NCBI GenBank assembly: GCA_015680685.1
Contig: MNCI01004721.1
Location: forward strand, 244,593 to 308,592
DNA length: 64,000 bases
Reading direction: 5' to 3'
Origin: Gnetum montanum
Taxonomy: Eukaryota; Streptophyta; Gnetopsida; Gnetales; Gnetaceae
Both the position numbers and the translations under genes were made by a program. The first letter of the stretch is position 1; each line of letters begins with the position of its first letter. Shown one piece after another: positions 1 through 11,473 of the stretch. The notes below the pieces were generated by a model. That model searched no databases, was not told where the DNA came from, and saw only the letters and a program-made list of their open reading frames with translations.

Positions 1-880
1 AAACTTTGTTTTGCTGCAAATAAGGTTCATACGCATGTAGATACAACCATATTAATGCAAATCCAGGTTTAGAGTAAAGGAAAATCCGTCCACGAAGCTC
101 AAAATTTAGAAAAGAGTGGAAAATGGAAGAAAATAAAGGAATAGGAAAAAATAGGGTTCAACTCAATTTCTATCATATGAACAACAAAGAAAAAAAAAGG
201 AAAAATCCAAATTCTATGGATAAAGGTATGGAAGGTGTAGTAGAAAAGTACAAAGTGTCATGGAGTTATTTTTTGTTAAAACTAAGGCTTATGCTATGTG
301 CATAAAATTTATTTTTTTATTTTGGTTAAGTAGGTCATGTGCAAAACTCAATTTACTTGTACTTTACTTTGTTTGTTTTTTTTTTTTTTGAAAAAAAGAA
401 TATTTTTAGAAGCTCAATTTTTCTCTTCCTCAACTAATGCCTTGTACTTTTAAGTATGCATAACAAATTAACTAGGATCCTAAATTAAAACCTTTTTGAA
501 CCTAAGAACTTCATATTAGATACTCTAGACATTCACACGTTAAAATCACATTTAAACATCACAAAACGTAGTGCTATAGTTCAGATGCATAAACATAGAA
601 ATCACACATAAAGCATAAATACATACTGAATAGTTTCTCTTGTACCCCAATCCAACATCCTTGCCAACCACATCACTTGTCTACCACATCACACAGGGCT
701 AGTGTACATAATCATGGTAGTTAAATACCTAAAGACATCATAATTATAAAATAAAGGCTAAAGTATCATAACATATAAATCACAATCATAACAAACTAAC
801 TTGTCTGGCAATAACCCACTGAGACTACACATGTAATGTATAAATTATAACTGTATAGCCACACCCAATGTATATGAAAG
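1..880. other. AT-rich intergenic sequence, no gene seen
   Basis: I find no convincing coding region, RNA gene or LTR terminus. There are short A and T runs (a T run near 380). The short open frames are low-complexity and look like chance. The similarity to the G1 LTR that follows begins only near 881, so the outer end of that LTR is either truncated or too diverged to recognise here. Confidence 0.5.
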
Positions 881-1813
881 GGATGTAACAGTTACCAAGT
901 GTTTATTGTTGGGTGTAGCAAGTATCCACTACTAAGATTACCAAGCATCAATATATTATGCTTGAAGTGGTCATGCTCATGTTACATATGAATTAAAATA
1001 TTAAATTCTTCAGAATCAAAAAAGCAAATTACATTCAAGGAAAATAATAGAAAATAAACTTAACTAATGCAAGTGCTATAATGGATGAAAGAAATATTGA
1101 TCTTATTATCATTTATGTAATTGTGTCTAGGTACATATTGCACTCAAATAAAACTCTATATAATCAATTGAGTCCATATCATGGGCACTTAGAGGAAAAA
1201 TGTTATTAAATTCTATAGAAAGAAACTACAAAAGTTTAGGTAAAGAATTGATCAAACATTGTCATAAATGTGGCTAGTGTGTGCACTTATATAGGAAATG
1301 AGTGGATTAGTGTTGATGCACATGTACTAATGCATCCTGAGATGTGTCAATGAGGATGTGTTGGTGTGGTTGCATATTTGGGCATGCATTGATGTAGTTG
1401 CCTTATTGATACTTCATCACTTATAAATTAGAATATTAAATGCTTAAGAACAAAAAAGTTAATTGTATTCAAAGTGAAATATTGGAAAATAAACTTAAAC
1501 TAATCCAAGTGTTGCAATGGATAGAAGAAATCTCTATTTTATTACCATTCATGCAGTTGTGTCTTAGTACATATTACACTCAAATAAAACTTTCTAAAAT
1601 CAATTGAATCCACACTGTAGGCACCTAGAGGAAAAATTTTGCTAACTTTTATAGAAATAAACTGCAAGAGTTTGGCTAAGGAATCAACCTAATGGTGTCA
1701 TAAATGTATTCCATGTGTGTACTTATATAGGCAACGTGTCGATTATCATTGATGCACATGCGCCCATGCATCTTGAGATGCGTTAGTGCAGTTGCTTTAT
1801 TGGCTCTTTATCA
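881..1813 (-). repeat. 3' LTR remnant of gypsy element G1, with internal duplication
   Basis: This sequence matches the split LTR at 22749-23436 and 29787-29962 along most of its length, for example the shared block around the ACTAATCCAAGTG motif. It ends in TTTATCA. The next bases match the post-LTR internal sequence of the other gypsy copies (an ACTTGTCCTCAAG-like block), so this is the 3' LTR of a minus-strand element. It holds two imperfect tandem copies of its U3 half (about 990-1424 and 1425-1813). The first copy ends in TTCATCA, which looks like a genuine LTR terminus. The outer 350 bp found in the 5' LTR are not recognisable. Confidence 0.7.
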
Positions 1814-2117
1814 TACCACCACAACTAATTGAAAACTTGTCCTCAAGTGAACAAAAATGAGATAGAGTTTCTTACAAAATTTGGGGAACTATGAAACTAA
1901 CTAACTGACTAATTAACTCTAACAAATAAAACAACTTTTGAGTGCCATGTTTTACAGATTAAAAAATTGATGCAGTTTACAAAGAATTAAGACACTTAAA
2001 CAAAAATTAGCAAGTACCTATTAGATGAATGGAGGATCCTTCATCATATCTTGGTGCTGTTGGAGACCTAAGCTATCCTGCTACTACCAAAAATTGAAAG
2101 GCATCCTGAAGTGTCTT

Positions 2118-2915
2118 TGATGAGTGGCGAGGTACCCCTACACTCAACCATACGAATACAAGCATTTCACGCATGATCTGGTTGAACTCCGCAGATGGGC
2201 TAGTTGTGGTATCAAGACAGTTATCCTTAGGTTGCAGTTCATTATCTTCCCATTTGGACTAGTGTTACCTTTGTCACATATGGTTTAGTCCAGAATAAGG
2301 TGTATGATCTGTTCATATACTACTACTACTCCTAAATACAATGGGAAATAATATTAACTAAGCTGAGAGAGAGAGAGAGGGTGAGAGAGATTCTAAGCTA
2401 GCCTACGTGTGATGAGCATTCATTCCTCGATCATCCGTACACATCTTGGACTTCGTGTATGACTACCACTAGGATTACCAAGTGTAGATCCTAGGTACGC
2501 TAATGGGTTACCAAGTAGTCATACTTAAATGCTTGTAATCAAGTCATACTCATTCCGCGTTTAACAGGAGTTTAGGGTGAAGAGATATTAACTAAGAAAG
2601 TAGTAAATAACAATTAAATAAATAATTAAGCAAAGTGAATGCTGCAATGATGAAATAATCTCGATCTTTATTTTCGTTCATGTGCATGTCGAAGTATGTC
2701 ACACTCGAATAAGGATGTCGTACAATTACAATCACCACACTACCAGCATACACTGGGAGAGAAGGGTTAAGAGAAGAACTACTTAAACTTGAACACTTAA
2801 AAACTAAGAACTAAAAAACTACCTATTAGATCTGTCTACCTCTTATTTATAGATGAGGAGACAGGCTACGATATCATGTATGTGATATTGTGGTGAACAA
2901 AATGATAACTCATCA
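2118..2915 (-). mobile_element. Solo LTR of a gypsy element, with 5-bp target duplication
   Basis: This 798-bp LTR starts TGATGAGTGG and ends ACTCATCA on the plus strand, giving terminal inverted repeats TGATGA/TCATCA. It is flanked on both sides by GTCTT (2113-2117 and 2916-2920), a perfect 5-bp target duplication. No primer site or polypurine tract adjoins it, so it is a solo LTR left by LTR-LTR recombination. It belongs to the same family as the LTRs at 35180, 42152 and 31232. In transcription orientation (minus) a TATAAATA box lies at 2844-2851. It sits inside the third ORF of G1, whose similarity to other copies resumes on both sides. Confidence 0.88.
2365..2391. repeat. (GA)n microsatellite in solo LTR
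   Basis: A GAGAGA run of about 16 bp is followed by a second short GA run. The equivalent place in the sister LTRs (35180 and 42152 copies) lacks the expansion, so it arose in this copy. Confidence 0.7.
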
Positions 2916-5640
2916 GTCTTAATCTTTTCTTCTTTGCCTTATTAGTTGTGAACAATCCACGTTGCTACTCCTAGATGTATGAGTGTTGGAATATCCTAGG
3001 GACATGGTAGTGTAGGGAATAGCTCCTGCATGTTGACAAACTAGGCTACAAATTGTTTACATTTGATGTCGAATATTTTGATGAGGTTTTCTAGCTTATG
3101 ATAGTCACTTGTTCTCCTAGCTAGGTTCTCAGCAACAGATTGTTGATTAGTGAATTTGCTCTTGAGAACTTAAATTTTCATGTTGGGAACTTCCAACTTC
3201 TATTTAGTCTATTTGTAAAGCTTCAACTTCAATTCATAGAGAAAGTAAGAGCTCATCACTTTCTTTTATAATTTTCTTTTGGACCTTCTTATTATCATCA
3301 TTACCAAGTTTGCATATTAGAGGTTGGCAAGCTCCATGTATTTGGTTATCTCCTGGATTTGCAACTCCTTTAGGCAAATCTTTACTTAGTTATATACATT
3401 AAGTCCATCAAAGATAGGCTACCATACATCATATTTTTTTGGAGTTGCTAGAGAACTTCATTTATCTTTTCCTAAGACAACTTAATTTCCTTTTCATTGA
3501 CTTTTTAATGCATCATATCTTGGTCCTTGTAGTGGTTTTTATCTTGTTCATATTTTAGGCCCTTGTTTTTCCAAGCAGCAATCTTAATTGTAGTCTTCTA
3601 GTGAAGGAATTGAACCTCCTTCATTATGAGATTCCTATATTCTATACCTAATCTTGTTAGTTCCAAGTTTACCTTGACAAGCTATTCATGTTGCTAGTAA
3701 ATGTACTTCACCATTTGGTCTTTTTGCTGCTCAACATTTCACAGGTAATGGTTATTGTGGGTTAGCACCAAATTCTCTTTGTGAGCTTGAGAGAGGTTAC
3801 AATTAGTTATATTTATCATTGCTTTTAACAGTGATGCATCAAAGATCGTAATCTTCTTAGCATTCTTAGTCTCTTGGTATTTCTACTGAAGTTATTGGAA
3901 AGTTTCATCTTTGGTGAGTTCTGGCCTGAGAATGATAGGATCAAATAGGTAGGCTTTAAATTATGCAATCTTAGTGAACAATCATTGATTGCTAGTTGTG
4001 GCCTTCTTGAGTTGCTTATTTGCAATTAGTAGCTTACCCATTGTCTTCAATAGTTGTGACTTGGTAGTAGATATGTATTCCAGGAGATCAAAGATCTTTA
4101 GAATTGGTTGCTCAACTTCCAATAGTCATTTCAACACTTCTTTGTGTTGGGAAACACTCATCCTTTTACTCTCTACTCTTGTTGATGCTTGTACATCTAC
4201 CATGGCAACAACATCAAGAAGAAATGTAATAAGAGCACTTAAAAATTCTCCAACATGGTTTGTCACCACTTCTACTATTTTCTTAACTCTTGTGTGACAT
4301 AACTAGGATTATTTCTTCTTCACCTTCTTCTAGCATTACAAAGAAGGTTGATGCATTCTTAGATATTTTAAGGAATGCTTGTTCTAGTATGGATATAGTG
4401 ACTTCTCTAGCACTAGGATTAGAGCAAATGGATGTCTAGTGTTTTGGTGATGAGGACAACAATGTCATCTCACTATCTAGCTAGTTGATGATCCTTGTGA
4501 CCTCATTTAGATGGCTCATGGCTCAACTCTACATCAAATATTTTCCACCACCTTTAGAGGCTTGCTTTTGTTGAAGTTGCTACTCTATGAGTTTTCATCA
4601 GTGCTTTGCAAGTGCTAGCATTTTAGGTATTATCCCTAGTGTTATAGGTGGTGGTGATGATGGTTGCTCCTTCTGTTGAACCTTGGTAGGTGCTTTGTCC
4701 ATCATTATTTTCTACCATGATGTGATAGTCGCATTGTAGATTGCATCATTTAAGTAGTAGGCTATTTCCCTTTTACAGATTTTTTTGATGAGCCATGGAA
4801 AAGGGGAGTGTCTTCCTACCTTTCTCATTTTCCTTGAAACACTTTTTGATTTCAAGGAAGATGAGTTGCAGCATATTGACTAGGAATTTCTTCCTTAAAG
4901 TTACACATGCCCTAGTGGAGAAGGTTGTGAGCTTGCTTGGCTCATAGCTAGATTAAGGTCATAGACTATAATTTTAAAGCATGCTCAATCCACCTTAATG
5001 GAGGCACTATACTCCTTACAGTTCACTTCATAGTACTACTGAATCCACTCTTTCTTGGCCTGTGGGTTTGCTTGAGTAGATATTTTTGCCAACTTAGCCT
5101 TGGTGTTGGGTAACCCAAGGGCTTCTGCAATGGTCTCAACCAAGTAGGAGATGATAATGTCCTTGATTTTAATAATGACATCTCCTTATCAGTTGTTCTA
5201 GAAAAGGTAAGATTCTTCCATGTACCAATGGAGACCCTTGAAGTTGTGTTTTGATGTCTTTTGGTATGAGTTTTAGGAATGGTTTAAAATTTAGTTCTTG
5301 AAGGATGGAGCTCTGGATTTTCTTGGCACAAATTTTCTCTATGCAAGATTTTGTGAGTATGACCTCCAAATTAAGTTCTGATCTTAGGACTTTGTCTTGC
5401 TTGGATTACCTTACTATTGTTGTTGGAATCTGTTGGACAGATTTCACTTCAAGCATCCCTCTTCGGGGCCTAGTAGCATGGGTAGTTTTAGTTGCTTACT
5501 TTTGGGGTTATCGTTGTTGGTCTCTTCCACCATGTGGTCACTTTTCCCTAGGTTGTGATGGTCTTTCTATCTATAGTTCTCTCTTGGGTGCCATCTACAA
5601 TTACAAATATAACCAAGGATTAGTTTCTTGGGCATAATTT

Positions 5641-6700
5641 TTGTTTCCTTTAGATACCATTCTTTGTTTGATTAGGCTATTTTTATTATCAAATGTTGGA
5701 ATTTTATCATTAAGTCCTCATTTTAGGGATCATAGGCATATGATAATATCTTATTATTATTTTATTAATGCTTTAATAGAGGTTGATTGTTCATATTAAC
5801 TCTTGTGATCATTAATTTAATATTATTTTAATATCTTATTAATGGGAAGTTAAAAAAATTTCTAAAAACTTTTCTATGAAAACCTAGTGTTGGAGGTCTC
5901 CACAACATAAAGCGTACCTCCAATAGCTTGAGGATTGAAGAACGGGTGAAATTAATTAAATAGGTAAGAAGTCATGGCTCTTGGAATGCTCTAAGCTCTA
6001 ACAAATGGTAAAAGCTCCTCTTGCATTTATGAAAAATGGTAAAAAATGAGCCACATATCACTTGAATTTATAGGATTTTTATGTTGTGTTGATAAGAATA
6101 CGTTGACAAGGCTGTCTTGAATAATTTTGTTGCATCAATGGGGATGTATCAATGCTACTATTTTTATGAATTTTTACTTAAAGATATCGAGGGATTCTAA
6201 ACGAGTCTAGACCAAGTCCATTTCAATTATAGTAACCTTACATTGATGTATTTCTTCTCCTCTACCATTAAGAACCTATGACAACCACCAAGGATAACCA
6301 TCATTCCAAGAGAAGAAGAAAAGAAAAGAAGGAAGTAGGTAGGGCCTTAGTTAGAGGGGTGCCCTCAAGCATGGGTAACATGTCTTTCCAACCTCATAAC
6401 TAATGCTTGTAGGTCATGAGTTTGTCTAAGGGATATGCTTTGAATTCCTGTTTTTTTATTTGTTTATTTATTTTAATAGGAATTACATCATATAGAGACA
6501 TGCTTCCTTTTATGGTCACCAGTAGAGTGATGATATATCGATGACAAGCCTTAAAACTTAAGAAGGAAGTTCAGAAAAGAATGCAACAAATCTCCTTGAG
6601 GTTACATCCTTTTTCATTCCTACTTAATCCCTTCTTAGTTTGTTAGGTAATAAGATTGCATGTTACTTTTAGTTTTAGTGTGAAAGAACCTTCATGTTCC
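5641..6700 (-). other. G1 spacer between integrase and third ORF, with an LTR-like promoter
   Basis: This is non-coding on the minus strand. The part at 6290-6430 is clearly similar to 13390-13520 in the second gypsy element (a shared block around GGGCCTTAGTTAGAGG and ATGGGTAACATG), so it belongs to the conserved region after integrase. Around 6060-6180 it carries a TATA-like CCTATAAATT on the minus strand, preceded upstream by GCATTGATACATCC and CCATTGATGCAAC. These are the same motif types as in the G1 LTR U3 (29850-29960). Confidence 0.5.
6060..6180 (-). promoter_or_regulatory. Candidate internal promoter for the G1 third ORF (LTR U3-like)
   Basis: Read on the minus strand, this stretch has a GCATTGAT-CATC repeat, then GTCAACG, then a TATAAATT box about 60 bp on. 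The U3 of the G1 5' LTR has the same order: GCATTGATGCATC, GTCAACAC and TATATAAG. The third ORF lies downstream. That it drives separate transcription is inference. Confidence 0.4.
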
Positions 6701-6944
6701 CATGATGGAATAGATGAAGTGGGTGAATGTCATGAACTCACTACCTAATACCACTAGAAAGCTAACAAATTGTTAGTAGAGAACATAATCTAAGGACAAG
6801 GTTAGCCTTTGGTAATCAATCATGGTTTTGATAGCTATGTTCAACAATTTGCAAAATTGTAGTAGCCATGGAACAAAATTAGAGATTTTAAGTAAGACTA
6901 TATGAAAATAACAAGAAAAAATATATAAAATAATTAGTAAAATA

Positions 6945-7323
6945 TTAAGAAAATGAAAGACATATAAAAAATATTGCAAAATAAAAGGAAGAAAAATATT
7001 TTATCCTCGTCAAGATGTTATGGTAGATAGATATCTCCCCCATTTCTTGATCAAAGATGTTAGTATTGTAGTTAGTTACTTGGGAGTCCATAAATGGTTT
7101 AAGTTGCTTGATGTTGACTAGCATGTGCTTTTGAGGGCTTGTTGGTTGGTAAATTATCATAGCCTCAAAAAGAAAGGTTGAGTGGATGATTTAAGGCTCT
7201 TTCCATAATGTCTAGGACTTAGTTCATTGCAGTACATGCATGGGATTCTAATAGAGAACCTTATCTCTTGGTTTTAATGTAACTTTCCTAATCCATGCAT
7301 TATGACGTTGTTTATTATGTACC
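6945..7323 (-). pseudogene. Gypsy integrase C-terminus of G1, truncated
   Basis: The minus-strand translation resembles the integrase C-terminal region of the second gypsy element at 14109-14621. Both show a KVLYWNP stretch, then a position where that element reads LWKGPYVIH, then SPNKKLLVNV, which reads SPQKHMLVNI here. The upstream side ends abruptly at 7323, exactly where a copia LTR begins. The rest of this G1 pol gene is not found between 7324 and 19400. It is broken by stops, including one in the GPY region. Confidence 0.7.
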
Positions 7324-7687
7324 TGTAAAACCTAAAGGATCCTTGATCTATGACCGAAGCTTAAGAAGAAATGAGAAACTAAGTTAGAACAGAAACACTC
7401 TTGTGAAACTCTCTTAAATTCTCTTGCTAATGAACATATGCTGCTACAATTATATAGGCTTTGATCTTCCGAGAATAGATTTGAAGAGATAAACATGAGT
7501 CTAGAAAATCATGGGGATCATTCTTATCATCTTATTTAAGGATCTTCTTAATAAGGGATGGACTAATCATGGGATTAGTTAGGAATTGTATGAATAGGAT
7601 CTCATCCTATTTAATATAGATTTATGGATGAGATCTATCTAATTCTTTTGTGGAACATCTAGTCATCATTTTCTACAAATCTTTACA
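7324..7687 (-). repeat. Copia element LTR (3' LTR, 364 bp)
   Basis: The plus strand starts TGTAAAACC and ends CTTTACA, giving the terminal inverted repeat TGTAAA/TTTACA. On the internal side is a run of ten pyrimidines (TCCCCCCCCC). On the minus strand this is a polypurine tract directly before the LTR start, as expected for the 3' LTR of a minus-strand element. The other side adjoins the interrupted G1 integrase. No 5' LTR partner is found in the window. Confidence 0.75.
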
Positions 7688-7701
7688 TCCCCCCCCCAAC
7701 C
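7688..7701 (-). promoter_or_regulatory. Polypurine tract of copia element
   Basis: On the minus strand this reads GGTTGGGGGGGGGA, immediately before the LTR. This is the usual plus-strand priming tract of an LTR retrotransposon. Confidence 0.7.
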
Positions 7702-7812
7702 AAAATGATGGTAAAAATATCTAGCATTTGTGCTTTAGTTGCACAATTCTATGTGTTGTTTTAAATTAGATTGTTAAGATGATGATGCTTGATATCTATG
7801 TGTTTGGAACAT

Positions 7813-9100
7813 TTATGATGGATAAGATTTGGGGGGTATTGTAATAGCACTTATATCATCACAATATAAACAAATGGGAGGTTTTAGAGTATATCCCATT
7901 TTAGTGAAAATGGAGTGGATCCATATGGCCTGAGTAGTAGCGTTTGATACAACTATGTATTTTGCTTCAGCTATTGAGAGAGAAACTATAGTTTGCTTCT
8001 TTGATCCCCAAGAGATAAGTGATGGACCAAAGTAAAAGCAAAAACCTAAAGTTGATTTACAATCTCCAAGGTCACCTCCCCAGTTCACATCAATGTATCC
8101 CCATATCTTGAAATTTCATGTTGATGAAATGTGATCCTATAAATTTGTTGTAGTTTTCAAATATTGTAGAACTTGCTTCACAGCTTTTCAATGTGGTTCA
8201 TGATGATCATGCATGGACCATGAGAAATAATTTTCAGCAAATTGGATGTTTGGACAAGTATTGAAAAAATACATGAGACTACCAACAAGGGAATGGTCTA
8301 ATGAAGGATTCAATGATGGGGATGTATCATCCTTAGTAAGCTTTGTACTAAGGGAGAGTTGTGTATCTTAGGGATTAAAATTAATCATGCCAAATTTCTC
8401 AATTAAGAATTGGACAAATTTCATTTGGCATATAGAAATTGATTTTGGTCTTTGGATAACTTCAAAGCCCAAAAAATATGACATCTTCTCAGCATTAGAC
8501 ATTTCAAATTTATTCTTCATAGCGTTAAGAAAATTATTTCATAATGTAGTTGTAGATAAGAAATAGATTAGATCATCTACGTATAAACAAACAAAAATCA
8601 CTAGATCTCTTTTTATATATGGTTGTGGTGAAGCTTGCTTACATGAAAAATGCATGAATTTAGGCATACCAAGCATGTGGAGCTTGCTTGAACCCTTATA
8701 ATGCTTTATGGAGCTTGTAAACATGAATTTTATTTTCTTCATCAAGTAAACCTGGTGGTTGCTCAATGTAAACTTCTTCATGAAGATAACCATTAAGAAA
8801 TGTAGAGACCACATCTAGATCACATGATTAGCTTGTGTGGCAATAGCAAGAAAGATTATCATGGATTCTATCCATGAAACAGGCACATAACTATCATCAA
8901 AATCTCTTCCTTGCTATTGAAGGTATCCTTTGGTGCCCAGGCTAGCTTTAAATTTTTCCACCACATCATGTTAATTTCATTTAATTTTAAAAACCCACTT
9001 TAAACCAATAACAATCTTACCAAATGCATGAGGAACAAGGCTCCAAGTGTTGTTTTTGTAAATTTGTTACAACACTTTCTCCATGACATTAATCTAGCAT
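7813..9100 (-). pseudogene. Copia reverse transcriptase and RNase H
   Basis: This is the Ty1/copia polyprotein C-terminus. The RNase H part (7813-8088) shows DWGGD-like NWGGD, CKSTLGFCFYF, SWGSKKQ and the SIAEAKY box, all typical of copia RNase H. Further upstream (8539-8814) the reverse transcriptase catalytic box LYVDDLIY is intact at 8572-8583. Stops and frame changes separate the open pieces, so the polyprotein is not continuous. In copia elements the order is integrase, reverse transcriptase, RNase H, and that is the order here on the minus strand. This sets it apart from the gypsy elements around it. Confidence 0.85.
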
Positions 9101-10007
9101 AGCTTTGATGATGGTAGAGGATTCCATCAAACCAACATCAGTTCCCTCCATTGACATAACTAGGGTAAAAAATTCATCATCCATGGTAGTGAAGAGAGCA
9201 TTTGTAGTATGTTTCAAGTCCTAGGTTGGCCGAGCATTGTCCTACCAAAAGTGATTACAGGTCATACGCCAATGAAATTGGAAATCCAGCATTTGGGAGG
9301 TAGGGTGAAATGTAGCCAGCGAGGAAGAGGGTGGAATCTATGATGGAGTAGAGATAGAAGACATCGTGGAAGGAGCAACTATATCATAGGAAAGAAACGA
9401 TGATGAAAGGCCACGAGGATGAGTGATAGGTAGAGTATTGCGCAAAGAACTAGTAGGAGTTATAGTCCAACTTGGAGCAATGATGGAAAAAGAAGTGGTT
9501 GGCATTGACTGCGTAAGGTGAGAGGAGACTCAAACGTTCTAGTTGTTGAAATAGGATCATGCATTAGAAATGGAATGTTGGATGGTTAAAATGAATATTT
9601 CGGATGGCCATCTTGGGGATAGGCGTGGGCATGGTTGAATCTGGGATGGTGGTATGACTATTGTAAAGAAAAATGGGAAGGTAAAACTGATTTGGCCAAT
9701 GCATTGCCACTGAAGATGATGGATGAAGGTGTGTGGTCTGCTGAGGACGTTTTTTGCAGGAGCCAGTGCTAGGAAGGTTGTTGCTGCAATGTAAAGAACG
9801 TGGAGCAATATTAGTGCTGTAATGTAATGGCAAAAAATATTGGTTCGCATAATCATTTAGTAGCAGCATGTGTGGTATCTCTCTTTGCTACATCGCATAG
9901 TTTTGATTGATGGGTGCAGCTATTGTTACAGAAATATTGTTAAAACCTTTAATGGGTGGTAATGGCTGCAAATGGGATCCACTATTTTCTTGAATATTTG
10001 TCGTAAA
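9101..10007 (-). pseudogene. Copia linker between integrase and reverse transcriptase
   Basis: This low-complexity coding remnant is rich in serine, proline, histidine and asparagine in the minus frames. Its position between the integrase and reverse transcriptase domains matches the variable linker of copia polyproteins. No domain can be named. Overlapping open frames at 9557-9869 are both low-complexity, and only one, if any, was coding. Confidence 0.5.
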
Positions 10008-10840
10008 TTGCCTTTCGTTGTAATGTCTTTGTTTGTCATAGGAGTAATAACGCTACTATTTTCTTTAAAAAACACATCGTGGTAGTTTAAAACCTTTTTA
10101 TTTTTAGAATCATAGCATCTATAACCTTTGGTGTTGGCAGAATACCTAATAAAAATGCATTGCCTTACCTTTTGATCTAATTTTTGTTTGTTTTGTATTA
10201 GAACTTGAACATAGCAAGTGAACCAAAAAATTTAAAATGAGAAATATTGGGGGAATATCCATACCATCATACATAGTATTTGATGTTGAATGGATTTTGA
10301 TGACACCCTACTCAAAATATAAATTGATGTTAAACATGCTTTCACTCAAAACATATTTTCTAATGGAGACATATGTTGTAAAGTTGCCTTTGGCTATAAA
10401 TTGATGTTAAACATGCTTTCACTCAAAATAGATTTTCTAATCAAGACATATGTTGTAAAGTTGCCTTTGGCTGTAACGTCTTGTTTGTCATAGGAGTAAT
10501 AACGCTACTATTTTCCTTAAAAAATACATCGTGGTAGTTTAAAACTTTTTTATTTTCAGAATCATAGCATCTATAACCTTTGGTGTTGGCACAACACCTA
10601 ATAAAAATGCATTGCCTTGCCTTTTGATCTAATTTTTGTTTGTTTTGTATTGGAATTTGAACATAGCAAAGTGAACCAAAAATTTTAAAATGAGAAATAT
10701 TGGGGAAATATCCATACCATAATGCGTACGGTGTTTGATGTTGAATGGATTTTGATCACATCCTATTCAAAATATAAATTGATGTTAACAATGCTTCCAC
10801 TCAAAATAGATTTTCTAATTGAGATATTTGAAGCAAACAC
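10008..10840 (-). repeat. Tandem duplication inside copia integrase (period about 453 bp)
   Basis: Unit 1 starts at 10008 and unit 2 at 10461. They share long blocks, for example CATAGGAGTAATAACGCTAC and TTTGGTGTTGGCA. Inside unit 1, a second 77-bp tandem duplication lies at 10319-10395 and 10396-10472, and a further partial copy of this short unit is near 10770-10835. The duplication inserts extra sequence in the integrase region, so it happened after the element lost function or destroyed function when it happened. Confidence 0.85.
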
Positions 10841-11473
10841 CTTGTCATTTCAGCCATAGTCTTGTTCTTTCTCTCTGCTATGCCATTTTGTTGGGGTGTA
10901 AATGATGTGGTGGTTTGATGAATAATCCCATTTTTCTTGCAAAATTCATCAAACTCATTAGATAAAAATTCACCACCATGATCTATCTGGATTTTTAAAA
11001 TTATATTGCCACTTTGTATTTCTACTTCCACCATGAACTCTTTAAAAAATTTCGATGTTTGATCTTTTAATTCTATAAAATAACCCCAAGCAAATCTTGA
11101 AAAATCATTCACTATGATCAACATATATTGGCTTATACCTAAGCTCAATGTTTGCATGGGACTGCATAAATCCATATAAAATAGACCTAATTTTTCTTAA
11201 GATCTATGTTCTTTCTAGGAAATGGCAACCTTGTAATTTTTCCTAGTTGACATATGCCATAGTCATGATTATCTACTAAAGAAAGTTTTGGCATGCCCCT
11301 TACAATTTCTCCTTTTTGAATGTGATTCATTAAGCCAAAGTTGACATGTCCTAAGCAAGCATGCCATAACCATGTTGTGTCTTTTGTGACAATGAGGTAA
11401 TGAACATCCTTATGCATTTGCAGCTTATACATACGATTTTTGCTAATAAGAATAATGACAATACCTTTGTCAT
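10801..11473 (-). pseudogene. Copia GAG-pre-integrase and integrase core
   Basis: The piece at 11187-11473 carries a GAG-pre-integrase-like segment (TWLWHACLGHVNF, then GMPKL). The piece at 10801-11175 is the integrase core: VNDFSRFAWGYF (first Asp), QIDHGGEF (second Asp), and FTPQQNGIAERKN (Glu). The three acidic catalytic positions are still readable. The upstream end is cut at 11473 by the LTR of the second gypsy element. The copia gag, protease and 5' LTR are absent, presumably removed by the deletion inferred near 19332-19400. Confidence 0.85.

Larger units (their letters stand above)
2020..5640 (-). pseudogene. Gypsy third ORF (env-position), degenerate copy in G1
   Basis: This decayed minus-strand coding region lies between the integrase C-terminus and the 3' LTR of G1. 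The clearest conserved stretch is at 5169-5369, which has an ELNFKPF box and then QLQGSPL. The better-kept copy in G2 (38377-38712) has ELNFGPF and QLKGSPL at the same spacing. The C-terminal end, near 2030-2117, aligns with the end of the G2 copy, and the solo LTR at 2118-2915 interrupts it. Many stops and frameshifts make it non-coding now. I infer from position that it is an extra structural or env-position ORF. No membrane segment is evident. Confidence 0.6.

Noticed and set aside
9557-9869. Two overlapping open frames of about 100 codons
   Set aside because: They lie in the copia linker between integrase and reverse transcriptase and have no domain of their own.
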